29,584 nucleotides of DNA from Owenia fusiformis (Eukaryota; Annelida; Polychaeta; Sabellida; Oweniidae), in contig CAIIXF020000097.1 of NCBI GenBank assembly GCA_903813345.2, positions 1-29,584 of the forward strand, in the 5' to 3' direction. Both the position numbers and the translations under genes were made by a program. Position 1 is the first letter of the stretch; each line of letters starts with the position of its first letter. Below, piece by piece: positions 1 to 11,205 of the stretch. The notes under the pieces are model-generated. The model did not search any database, was not told where the DNA came from, and worked only from the letters and a program-made list of their open reading frames with translations.

Positions 1-24
1 TCCCAGAACTTAGTGATCACCCTG
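1..24. other. Non-satellite flank at the left edge of the array
   Basis: These bases do not match the end of monomer C that precedes every other A monomer in the array; the usual GTTCCCGTTCGTGATATA stretch is absent. Satellite similarity begins at about 25-30 with the TATATTCTATATCT tail. The window therefore appears to open at a physical edge of the array or at an internal breakpoint. It is too short to identify. Confidence 0.5.
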
Positions 25-40
25 TATATATTCTATATCT

Positions 41-226
41 AATTCGTCTTAAATCTATGATGCAGTTTGTGCTCTGGAGGAAATGTCAATTTTCGGACCA
101 GTCGTACGTAACGCTGGTGGCAGCATGATATTTGTTATTTAGTGAGATGTTTCAGGATACATTTTGACATTTGCCCTACCGAGGACTTGTTGGTTGCTCA
201 TTCTATTCATGAGATATTGAGTATCT
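41..226 (+). repeat. Satellite monomer A (reference copy)
   Basis: 186 bp. It starts AATTCGTCTTAAATCTATG and ends GATATTGAGTATCT. It holds the shared box (AATGTCAATTTTC, then GGACCAG) and the dyad ACCAG-N12-CTGGT. A second shared block has the form GTGAGATGTTTCAGGATACA. Type-specific marks are the TGCTCTGGAGG stretch before the box and the CCTACCGAGGACTTGTTGATT stretch near the end. In some copies (3950, 4321, 14798-14983) TTTAGTGAG has become TTTCCTGAG. That change removes a stop codon and opens spurious ORFs. Confidence 0.95.
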
Positions 227-412
227 AATTTGTCATACAAGTCTGATTTACTTTGGGCTATGTACGGAATGTCAATTTTCGGACCAGATGTACATCGCAC
301 TGGTAGCAGCGACTAGTTTGATATATTGTGAGACGTTAATGTATATATTTTTACGTTTGCCAAAGGAGAGATGTATCGATTGACTTCTCTGTTAGGGGGA
401 TATATAATACCC
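227..412 (+). repeat. Satellite monomer B (reference copy)
   Basis: 186 bp. It starts AATTTGTCATACAAGTCTG and ends near GATATATAATACCC. It has the same box (AATGTCAATTTTCGGACCAG) and the same dyad spacing, but with CTGTACATCGCA between the dyad halves. The second block is GTGAGACGTTAATGTATATA. Type-specific marks are ACTTTGGGCTATGTACGG before the box and a GTTAGGGGGATATATAA tract at the end. This is the monomer type interrupted by the 12.2-kb insertion at 17193. Confidence 0.95.
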
Positions 413-598
413 AATTCGTCTTAGATCGCTTATGCAATTTGCGCTCTTGACGAAATGTCAATTTTTCGACCAGTCGTACGTCACACTTGTACCTTCCAGT
501 CCTTTGCAATTTTGTGAGACGTTTAAGTATATATTTTGGAGTATGCTCTTGAATGGTGTTAATGAATGATGTTCCCGTTCGTGATATATTTTATATCT
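413..598 (+). repeat. Satellite monomer C (reference copy)
   Basis: 186 bp. It starts AATTCGTCTTAGATCGC; most copies read AAATCGC. It ends GATATATTTTATATCT. It shares its first ~13 bases with A, then diverges. The box reads AATGTCAATTTTCCGACCAG in most copies; this copy has TTTTTCG. The second block is GTGAGACGTTTAAGTATATA. Type-specific marks are GCGCTCTTGACG before the box, CATGCCAGTCCTTTGCAA after the dyad and GATGTTCCCGTTCGTG near the end. A C-prime subtype replaces the left half of the dyad (CCGAAGAG). This monomer type is interrupted by the 1.86-kb insertion at 9381. Confidence 0.95.
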
Positions 599-3500
599 AA
601 TTCGTCTTAAATCTATGATGCAGTTTGTGCTCTGGAGGAAATGTCAATTTTCTGACCAGTCGTACGTAACGCTGGTGACAGCATGATATTTGTTATTTAG
701 TGAGTTGTTTCAGGATACATTTTGACATTTTCCCTACCGAGGACGTGTTGATTGGTCATACTATTCATGAGATATTGAGTATCTAATTTGTCATACAAGT
801 CTGATTTACTTTGGGATATGTACGGAATGTCAATTTTCGGACCAGCTGTACATCACACCAGTAGCAGCGACTAGTTTGCTATATTGTGAGACGTTAATGT
901 ATATATATTTTACGTTTGCCAAGGGAGGGATGTATCGATTGACTTCTATGTTAGGGGGATATATAATATCCAATTCGTCTTAAATCGCTTATGCAATTTG
1001 CGCTCTTGACGAAATGTCAATTTTCCGACCAGTCGTACGTCACACTGGTACATGCCAGTCCTTTGCAATTTTGTGAGACGTTTAAGTATATAACTTGGAG
1101 TATGCCCTTGAATGGATTTAATGAATGATGTTCCCGTTCGTGATATATTTATATCTAATTCGTCTTAAATCTATGATGCAGTTTGTGCTCTGGAGGAAAT
1201 GCCAATTTTCGGACCAGTCGTACGTAACGCTGGTGACAGCATGATATTTGTTATTAAGTAAGATGTTTCAGGATACATTTTGACATTTGCCCTACCAAGG
1301 ACTTGTTGATTGGTCATTCTATTCATGATATATTCAGTATCTTATTTGTCATACAAGTCTGATTTACTTAGGGCTATGTACGGAATGTCAATTTTCGGAC
1401 CAGCTGTACATCGCACTGGTTGCAGCGACTAGTTTTATATATTGTGAGACGTTTATGTATATATTTTTACGTTTGCCAAAGGAGGGATGTATCGATTGAC
1501 TTCTCTGTTAGGGGGATATATAATATCCAATTCGTCTTAAATCGCTTATGCAATTTGCGCTCTTGACGAAATGTCAATTTTCCGACCAGTCGTACGTCAC
1601 ACTGGTACATGCCAGTCCTTTGCAATTTTGTGAGACGTTAAAGTATATATCTTGGAGTATGCTCTTGAATGGATTTAATGAATGATGTTCCTGTTCGTGA
1701 TATATTTTATATCTAACTCGTATTAAATCTATGATGCAGTTTGTGCTCTGGAGGAAATGCCAATTTTCGAACCAGTCGTACGTAACGCTGGTGACAGCAT
1801 GATATTAGTTATTTAGTAAGATGTTTCATGATACATTTTGACATTTTCCTTACCGAGGACTTGTTGATTGGTTATACTATTCATGAGATATTGAGTATCA
1901 AATTTGTCATACAAGTCTGATTTACTTAGGCTATGTACGGAATGTCAATTTTCGGACCAGCTGTACATCGCACTCGTAGCAGCGACTACTTTGATATATT
2001 GTGAGACGTTAATGTATATATTTTTACGTTTGCCAAAGGAGAGATGTATCGATTGACTTCTCTGTTAGGGGGATATATAATACCCAATTCGTCTTAGATC
2101 GCTTATGCAATTTGCGCTCTTGACGAAATGTCAATTTTCCGACCAGTCGTACGTCACACTGGTACATGCCAACCCTTTGCAATTTTGTGAGACGTTTAAG
2201 TATATATTTTGGAGTATGCTCTTGAATGGATTTAATGAATGATGTTCCCGTTCGTGATATATTTTATATCTAATTCGTCTTAAATCTATGATGCAGCTTG
2301 TGCTCTGGAGGAAATGTCAAATTTCGGACCAGTCGTACGTAACGCTGGTGGCAGCATTAAAAAATGTTATTTAGTGAGATGTTTCAGGATACATTTTGAC
2401 ATTTGCCCTACCGAGGACCTATTGATTGGTCATACTATTCGTGAGATATTGAGTATCTAATTTGTCATACAAGTCTGATTTACTTTGGGCTATGTACGGA
2501 ATGTCAATTTTCGGACCAGTTGTACATCGCACTGGTAGCAGCGACTAGTTTAATATATTGTGAGACGTTAATGTATATATTCTTACGTTTGCCAAGGGAG
2601 GGATGTATCGATTGACTTCTCTGTTAGGGGGATATATAATATCAAATTCGTCTTAAATCGCTTATGCAATTTGCGCTCTTGACAAAATGTCAATTTTCCG
2701 ACCAGTCGTACGTCACACTGGTACATGCCAGTCCTTTGCAATTTTGTAAGACGTTTAAATATATATCTTGGAGTATGCTCTTGAATGGATTTAATGAATG
2801 ATGTTCCCGTTCATGATATATTTTATATCTAATTCGTCTTAAATCTATGATGCAATTTGTGCTCTGGAGGAAATGTCAATTTTCGGACCAGTCGTACGTA
2901 ACGCTGGTGACAGCATGATATTTGTTATTTAGTGAGATGTTTCAGGATACATTTTGACATTTGCCCTACCGAGGACGTGTTGATTGGTCATACTATTCAT
3001 GAAATATTGAGTATCTAATTTGTCATACAAGTCTGATTTACTTTGGGCTATGTACGGAATGTCAATTTTTGGACCAGCTGTACATCACACTGGTAGCAGC
3101 GAATAGTTTGATATATTGTGAGACGTTTATGTATATACTTTTACGTTTGCCAAAGGAGGGATGTATCGATTGACTTCTCTGTTAGGGGGATATATAACAT
3201 CCAATTCGTCTTAGATCGCTTATGCAATTTGCGCTCTTGACGAAATGTCAATTTTCCGACCAGTCGTACGTCACACTGGTACATGCCAGTCCTTTGCAAT
3301 TTTGTGAGACGTTTAAGTATATATCTTGGAGTATGCTCTTGAATGGATTTAATGAATGATGTTCCCGTTCGTGATATATTTTATATCTAATTCGTCTTAA
3401 ATCTATGATGCAGTTTGTGCTCTGGAGGAAATGTCAATTTTTCGGACCAGTCGTACATAATGCTGGTGGCAGCATGATATTTGTTATTTAGTGAGATGTT

Positions 3501-4135
3501 TCAGGATACATTGTTACATTTTCCCTACCGAGGACTTGTTGATTGGTCATTCTATTCATGATATATTGAGTATCTTATTTGTCATACAAGTCTGATTTAC
3601 TTTGGGCTATGTACGGAATGTCAATTTTCGGATCAGCTGTACATCGCACTGGTAGCAGCGACTAGTTTGATATATGTGAGACGTTTATGTATATATTTTT
3701 ACTTTTGCCAAAGGAGGGATGTATCGATTGACTTCTCTGTTAGGGGGATATATTATAATATCCAATTCGTCTTAAATCGCTTATGCAATTTGCGCTCTTG
3801 ACGAAATGTCAATTTCCCGACCAGTCGTACGTCACACTGGTACATGCCAGTCCTTTGTAATTTTGTGAGACGTTAAAGTATATATATTGGAGAATGCTGT
3901 TGAATGGATTTAATGAATGATGTTCCCGTTCGTGATATATTTTATATCTAATTCGTCTTAAATCTATGATGCAGTTTGTGCTCTGGAGGAAATGTCAATT
4001 TTCGGACCAGTCGTACGTAACGCTGGTGGCAGCATGATATTTGTTATTTCCTGAGATGTTTCAGGATACATTTTGACATTTGCCCTACCGAGGACTTGTT
4101 GATTGGTCATACTATTCATGAGATAGTGAGTATCT

Positions 4136-4320
4136 AATTTGTCATACAAGTCTGATTTACTTTGGGCTATGTACGGAATGTCAATTTTCGGACCAGCTGT
4201 ACGTCACACTGGTACATGCCAGTCCTTTGCAACTTTTGAGACGTGTAAGTATATATATTTAAGTATGCTCTTGAATGGATTTAACGAATGATGTTCCCGT
4301 TCGTGATATATTTTATATCT
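4136..4320 (+). repeat. Chimeric B/C monomer (one-monomer deletion)
   Basis: The first ~67 bp follow monomer B, from AATTTGTCATACAAG through GGACCAGCTGTAC. The rest follows monomer C, from GTCACACTGGTACATGCC onward. The switch lies at about 4191-4203, inside the box and dyad shared by all monomers. It shortens this unit from 558 to 371 bp. The related mirror unit in the reverse array (14425-14983) keeps the full 559-bp length, so the deletion appears to have happened on this arm by unequal exchange. The neighbouring A at 4321 also shares the TTTCCTGAG variant with A at 3950, which suggests local conversion or duplication. Confidence 0.9.
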
Positions 4321-5696
4321 AATTCGTCTTAAATCTATGATGCAGTTTGTGCTCTGGAGGAAATGTCAATTTTCGGACCAGTCGTACGTAACGCTGGTGG
4401 CAGCATGAAATTTGTTATTTCCTGAGATGTTTCAGGATACATTTTGACATTTGCCATACCTAGGACTTGTTGATTGGTCATACTATTAATGAGATATTGA
4501 GTATCTAACTTGTCATACAAGTCTGATTTACTTTGGGCTAATTGTACGGAATGTCAATTTTCGGACCAGCTGTACATCGCACTGTTAGCAGCGACTAGTT
4601 TGATATATTGTGAGACGTTTATGTATATATTTTTACGTTGGCCAAAGGAGGGATGTTTCGATTGACTTCTCATGCTAGGGGGATATATAATACCCAATTC
4701 GTCTTAGATCGCTTATGCAATTTGCGCTCTTGACGAAATGTCAATTTTCCGACCAGTCGTACGTCACACTTGTATCTTCCAGTCCTTTGCAATTTTGTGA
4801 GACGTTTAAGTATATATTTTGGAGTATGCTCTTAAATGGATTTAATGAATGATGTTCATGTTCGTGATATATTTTATATCTAATTCGTCTTAAATCTATG
4901 ATGCAGTTTGTGCTCTGGAGGAAATGTCAATTTTCGGACCAGTCGTACGTAACGCTGGTGACAGCATGATATTTGTTATTTAGTGTGATGTTTCAGGATA
5001 CATTTTGACATTTGCCCTACCGAGGACGTGTTGATTGGTCATACTATTCATGAGATATTGAGTATCTAATTTGTCATACAAGTCTGATTTGCTTTGGGCT
5101 ATGTACAGAATGTCAATTTTCGGACCAGCTGTACATCGCACTGGTATTAGCGACTAGTTTGATATATTGTGAGACGTTTATGTATATATTTTTACGTTTG
5201 TTAAACGAGGGATGTGTCGATTGACTTCTCTGTTAGGGGGATATATAATATCCAATTCGTCTTAAATCGCTTATGGAATTTGCGCTCTTGACGAAATGTC
5301 AATTTTCCGACCAGTCGTACGTCACACTGGTACATTCCAGTCCTTTGCAATTTTGTGAGACGTTTAAGTATATATTTTGGAGTATGCTCTTGAATGGATT
5401 TAATGAATGATGTTCCCGTTCGTGATATATTTTATATTTAATTCGTCTTAAATCTATGATGCAGTTTGTGCTCTGGAGGAAATGTCAATTTTCGGACAGG
5501 TCGTACGTAACGCTGGTGACAGCATGATATTTGTTATTTGGTGAGATGTTTAAGGATACATTTTGACATTTGCCCTACCGAGGACTTGTTGATTGGTCCT
5601 ACTATCCATGAGATATTGAGTATCTAATTTGTCATACAAGTCTGATTTACTTTGGGCTATGTACGGAATGTCAATTTTCGGACCAGCTGTACATCG

Positions 5697-5712
5697 CACT
5701 GGTACACTGGTA
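5697..5712 (+). repeat. 8-bp tandem duplication CACTGGTA in monomer B
   Basis: CACTGGTA occurs twice back to back, which lengthens this unit to 566 bp. Mirror copies of the same duplication (TACCAGTG twice) occur at 6707-6722 and 13036-13051. It is a useful private marker for tracing duplication history, because the other B monomers carry a single copy. Confidence 0.95.
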
Positions 5713-6240
5713 GCAGCGACTATTTTGATATATTGTGAGACGTTTATGTATTTATTTTTACGTTTGCCAAAGGAGGGATGTATCGATTGACTTCTCTGTT
5801 AGGGGGATATATAATGTCCAATTCGTCTCAAATCGCTTATGCAATTTGCGCTCTTGACGAAATGTCAATTTTCCGAAGAGCCAAACGTCACACTGGTACA
5901 TGCCAACCCTTTGCAATTTTGTGAGACGTTTAAGTATATATTTTGGAGTATGCTCTTGAATGGATTTAATGAATGATGTTCCCGTTCGTGATATATTTTA
6001 TATCTAATTCGTCTTAAATCTATGATGCAGCTTGTGCTCTGGAGAAAATGTCAAATTTCGGACCAGTCGTACGTAACGCTGGTGGCAGCATTAAAAAATT
6101 TTAGTGAGATGTTTCAGGATACATTTTGACATTTGCCCTACCGAGGACCTATTGATTGGTCATACTATTCATGAGATATTGAGTATCTAATTTGTCATAC
6201 AAGTCTGATTTACTTTGGGCTATGTACGGAATGTCAATTT

Positions 6241-6243
6241 TCA
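6241..6243. other. Orientation switch (inversion junction) in the satellite
   Basis: Left of the junction, monomer B runs normally through AATGTCAATTTTC (ending at 6242). Right of it the sequence reads AATGAAACGAATGACCAATC, which is monomer A on the opposite strand entered part-way (normally CTCATGAAAAGAATGACC in relatives). TC or TCA is compatible with both sides, so the join shows 2-3 bp of microhomology and perhaps one extra A. There is no spacer. The break is directly in the conserved box. Confidence 0.93.
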
Positions 6244-9200
6244 ATGAAACGAATGACCAATCAACAAGTCCTCGGTAGGGCAAATGTCAAAATGTATCCT
6301 GAAACATCTCAATGAATAACAAATATCATGCTGCCACCAGCGTTACGTACGACTGGTCCGAAAATTGACATTTCCTCCAGAGCACAAACTGCATCATAGA
6401 TTTAAGACGAACTAAATATAAAATATATCACGAACGGGAACATCATTCATTAAATCCATTCAAGAGCATACTCCAAAATATATACTTAAACGTCTCACAA
6501 AATTGCAAAGGGTTGGCATGTACCAGTGTGACGTATGGCTCTTCGGAAAATTGACATTTCGTCAAGAGCGCAAATTGCATAAGCGATTTGAGACGAATTG
6601 GACATTATATATCCCCCTAACAGAGAAGTCAATCGATACATCCCTCCTTTGGCAAACGTAAAAATAAATACATAAACGTCTCACAATATATCAAAATAGT
6701 CGCTGCTACCAGTGTACCAGTGCGATGTACAGCTGGTCCGAAAATTGACATTCCGTACATAGCCCAAAGTAAATCAGACTTGTATGACAAATTAGATACT
6801 CAATATCTCATGGATAGTAGGACCAATCAACAAGTCCTCGGTAGGGCAAATGTCAAAATGTACCCTGAAACATCTCACTAAATAACAAATATCATGCTGT
6901 CACCAGCGTTACGTACGACTGGTCCGGAAATTGACATTTCCTCCAGAGCACAAACTGCATCATAGATTTAAGACGAATTAGATATAAAATATATCACGAA
7001 CGGGAACATCATTCATTTGATCCATTCAAGAGCATACTCCAAAATATATACTTAAACGTCTCACAAAATTGCAAAGGACTGGCATGTACCAGTGTGACGT
7101 ACGACTGGTCGGAAAATTGACATTTCGTCAAGATCGCAAATTGCATAAGCGATTTAAGACGAATTGGATATTATATATCCCCCTAACAGAGAAGTCAATC
7201 GATACATCCCTCCTTTGGCAAACGTAATAGTATATACATAAACGTCTCACAATATATCAAACTAGTCACTGCTACCAGTGTGATGTACAGCTGGTCCAAA
7301 AATTGACATTCCGTACATAGCCCAAAGTAAATCAGACTTGTATGACAAATTAGATACTCAATATCTCATGAATAGTATGACCAATCAACAAGTCCTAGGT
7401 AGGGAATATGTCAAAATGTATCCTGAAACATTTCACTAAATAACAAATATCATGCTGCCACCAGCGCTACGTACGACTGGTCCGAAAATTGACATTTCCT
7501 CCAGAGCACAAACTGCATCATAGATTTAAGACGAATTAAATATAAAATATATCACGAACGGGAACATCATTCAATAAATCATTTCACGAGCATACTCCAA
7601 AATATATACTTAAACGTCTCACAAAATTGCAAAGGACTGGCATGTAACAGTGTGACGTACGACTGGTCGGAAAATTGACATTTCGTCAAGAGTGCAAATT
7701 GCTTAAACGATTTAAGACGAATTGGATATTATATATCCCCCTAACAGAGAAGTCAATCGATACATCCCTCCTTTGGCAAACGTAAAAATATATATATAAA
7801 CGTCTCACAATATATCAAACTAGTCGCTGCTATCAGTGCGATGTGCAGCTAGTCCGGAAATTGACATTGCGTTCATAGCCCAAAGTAAATCAGACTTGTA
7901 TGACAAATTAGATACTCAATATCTCATGAATAGTTTGACCAATCAACAAGTCCTAGGTAGGGCAAATGTCAAAATGTATCCTGAAACATCTCACTAAATA
8001 ACAAATATCATGCTGTCACCAGCGTTACGTACGACTGGTCCGAAAATTGACATTTCCTCTAGAACACAAACTGCATCATAGATTTAAGACGAATTAGATA
8101 TAAAATATATCACGAACGGGAACATCATTCATTAAATCCATTCAAGAGCATACTCCAAAATATATACTTAAACGTCTCACAAAATTGCAAAGGACTGGCA
8201 TGTACCAGATTGACGTACGACTCTTCGGAAAATTGACATTTCGTCAAGAGCGCAAATTGCATAAGCGATTTAAGACGAATTGGATATTATATATCCCCCT
8301 AACAGAGAAGTCTATCGATACATCCCTCCTTTGGCAAACGTAAAAATATATACATAAACGTCTCACAATATATCAAACTAGTCGCTACTACCAGTGCGAT
8401 GTACAGCTGATCCAAAAATTGACATTCCGTACATAGCCCAAAGTAAATCAGACTTGTATGACAAATTACATACTCAATATCTCATGAATAGAATGACCAA
8501 TCAACAAGTCCTTGGTAGGGCAAATGTAAAAATGTATCCTGAAACATCTCAGTAAATAACAAATATCATGATGCCACCAGCGTTACGTACGACTGGTCCG
8601 AAAATTGACATTTCCTCCAGAGCACAAACTGCATCATAGATTTAAGACGAATTAGATATAAAATATATCACGAACGGGAACATCATTCATTGCATCCATT
8701 CAAGAGCATACACAAAATATATACTTAAACGTCTCACAAAATTGCAAAGGACTGGCATGTACCAGTGTGACGTACGACTGGTCGGAAAATTGACATTTCG
8801 TGAAGAGCTCAAATTGCATAAGCGATTTGAGACGAATTGGATATTATATATCCCCCTAACAGAGAAGTCAATCGATACATCCCTCCTTTGGCAAACGTAA
8901 AAATATATACATAAACGTCTCACAATATATCAAACTAGTCGCTGCTACCAGTGCGATGTACAGCTGGTCAGAAAATTGACATTTCGTGCATAGCCCAAAG
9001 TAAATCAGACTTGTATGACAAATTAGATACTCAATATCTCATGAATAGAATGGCCAATCAACAAGTCCTCTCGGTAGGGCAATTGTAAAAATGTATCCTG
9101 AAACATCTCACTAAATAACAAATATCATGCTGCCACCACCGTTACGTACGACTGGTCCGCCGATTGACATTTCCTCCAGAGCAGAAACTGCATCATAGAT

Positions 9201-9381
9201 TTAAGACGAATTAGATATAATATATATCACGAACGGGAACATCATTCATTAAATCCATTCAAGAGCATACTCCAAAATATATACTAAAACGTGTCACGAA
9301 ATTGCAAAGGACTGGCATGTACCAGTGTGACGTACGACTCTTCGGAAAATTGACATTTCGTCAAGAGCGCAAATTGCATAA
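6243..9381 (-). repeat. Higher-order satellite array, reverse orientation, block 1
   Basis: The same A-B-C trimer on the minus strand. A monomers end (as AAGACGAATT) at 6413 (AAGACGAACT), 6979, 7537, 8095, 8653 and 9212, at spacings of 566, 558, 558, 558 and 559. The first A is truncated by the inversion junction. The 566-bp step carries the mirrored 8-bp duplication at 6707-6722. The block stops inside a C monomer at 9381, where insertion 1 begins; the missing 17 bp of that monomer resume at 11241-11257 and complete 186 bp exactly. Apparent short ORFs here are satellite artefacts. Confidence 0.97.
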
Positions 9382-9413
9382 CGGTCAAGCCAACTAACTA
9401 AAGTCAACATTCG
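9382..9413 (+). repeat. Left terminal inverted repeat of insertion 1
   Basis: Begins CGGTCAAGCCAACTAACTA and continues AAGTCAACATTCGA. It pairs with 11206-11236 with about three substitutions and a one-base indel. Confidence 0.88.
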
Positions 9414-11205
9414 ATATTCGTATGTTCATCAATATTAACTAAGAATGGTGCCACAATTGAAGTAAACCTCTGTTTAATTATTTTCAATAAACCTATCAGC
9501 AAACGTGTAAATGATAAATTTGATGTTCTGTTATATATTGTTGAAGCAATCTTGGGGATATGGCCTAAATTTCTGAATTTCCACTATGTCCCTGTATACC
9601 CCTACTTAAAAAGATGTATGTTATTTGTCATTTTTCATTATGAATCCACCATAAATGTATTTTACATACAAAATGAACTTTTTGTTTCCAAATATTGAAA
9701 GATGGTACTGCATTTATTTTTTCCATGATATGGAGGAAACAAATGCGTGTCAATTTACACTGTAATATCACACATACTTATATTTCAAGGGTAGTTTTGA
9801 ACAATAAAAAAAAATCCATGTTTTCAAATGAATTCATCCTTGTCAAAGAACGTAAATGAGGATATGCGGCTTGAAAAATTAACAACATGTTTTAAGTTCT
9901 TACAATTCTTGTTTAAAACAAATATTTCGAAAGTTGTGATTTCGAATGTAATATCCAACTCAATGAAATTTGTTAATATTTGTGAATTTTTTCTTTCGGA
10001 ATGCACATTGCTGGATCACAGAACCTTGCCTTGTTCGAGATGCACAAAAAGGGCATTGTTAATACTTGACGTCGTTTGGATATTCGGATATGATTGACGT
10101 TTTCGTTAATCTCCAACCACTGTAACTTCCAACTTAATTTTTGAAAGCCAAATATGATAGTCATGAATCGATATTTAAGTCACATGTGGATGCATACATC
10201 ATGTGTTTACATTAACTGTCGAATACATGCCGACTTACATTTATTTAAATATACACAGTTAACTCAAATCATCAATTCTCGAAACGGTTTATCATATAAC
10301 CTGACCTGAGTTTATTGTTTCATTTTAATTTATAATTATGGTATCGGGTTTGAGTATGATTTTAGTCGAGGCTTAAACAAAGCAATAAAACTGCGTGAAA
10401 CCTTTTGTAAAAATTCGAACGATTTTTCAAGAATCCTCCTTCAAAGTGTTACCACAGTGCTCCCCGGGAGTGGAAATTTCGTCTTGTGTAATCAAAATAA
10501 CAGCGGGTGGTTTGAATTTTTGTTTGAGTTTAAAGCTCAGCATCTATAAATTTAAAAACGTGTCGCCTCATTGAGAGGTACATGCAGATTTTGGCGATCT
10601 ATCATTATAAAAGGCTAACTTTTGTGCAAAAACAGGAGTTGACGCGCTTACATTTGGAATTGAAATTTCTGACATAATTGTCGACTCATGTTAAAAAGTC
10701 ATGATAACAAGGTTGAACACAAAATAATAACCTAGTTACTGTCTATTTAGCATGGGATCACTGAGTGAAATATTATTAATGACTTAAATCGTTAGCGGCT
10801 AAGTTATATTCCAAGAAACTTATCAATTTAGAAATGCAAAATGTTCAATTTTGTTTTTCAATTATAAAAATGGCATCTGTAGAGAACAACGTTTACAAAA
10901 TTATTTAAAACGGAGATATTAACTTATGTAACACTCGTTGGCATGTGTCAGGGAGTAAATAAGAAGAATATGCATTTGATTCTATATCTTGTTCCCAAAG
11001 GAGTTTGTTAAGGAACGGTATATCTTAACGTACTTTTATCATCTCGAACTCAAATATTTCGAATCCTTATTTCGACAACGCTTTGTTGAGAATGGATTCA
11101 AGATGTACTCGAAATTAATACGTTAAAAGATGTATTATCATCTTAATAACCACCTCACAAATTATTTTGGAAATCAAAGTGTTCGATTTTTGAGATTTTT
11201 ATTTT

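Larger units (their letters stand above)
25..6242 (+). repeat. Higher-order satellite array, forward orientation (A-B-C, 558 bp)
   Basis: About 11 tandem 558-bp units, each made of three diverged ~186-bp monomers in the order A, B, C. Monomer A starts at 41, 599, 1157, 1715, 2272, 2831, 3389, 3950, 4321, 4882, 5440 and 6006. The spacings are 558, 558, 558, 557, 559, 558, 561, 371, 561, 558 and 566. The 371-bp step is a unit that lost one monomer, and the 566-bp step carries an 8-bp tandem duplication. Every monomer starts with AATT(C/T)GTC. Same-type monomers are close to identical, whereas A, B and C differ strongly from one another, which is the signature of a HOR homogenised as a trimer. 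The monomer size is near nucleosomal repeat length, as in many centromeric satellites, but centromere function is inference only. Confidence 0.97.

Noticed and set aside
41-598. CENP-B box in the satellite
   Set aside because: Stretches such as ATTCGTCTTAAATC and CACGAACGGGAA each keep only part of the NTTCGNNNNANNCGGGN pattern. No monomer fits the full core.
3964-4520. Repeated 61-codon minus-strand ORFs (also 14723-15124 plus) starting MYDKLDT
   Set aside because: They read the A monomer of the satellite. They are open only where TTTAGTGAG became TTTCCTGAG, which removes a stop, while most A copies keep the stop. There is no sign of coding selection.
6189-6300. Perfect palindrome or long hairpin centred on the flip
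   Set aside because: The sequences on either side are different monomers (B forward, A reverse). The best mirror partner of the forward block is at 12560-15544, so there is no immediate symmetric hairpin.
8687-8923. 78- and 74-codon ORFs at 8687-8923 and 16149-16373
   Set aside because: Both lie across C and B monomers of the two duplicated satellite blocks. They are satellite artefacts.
9828-10097. 89-codon ORF inside insertion 1
   Set aside because: It is short, AT-driven and overlaps opposite-strand ORFs. It has no transposase motif.
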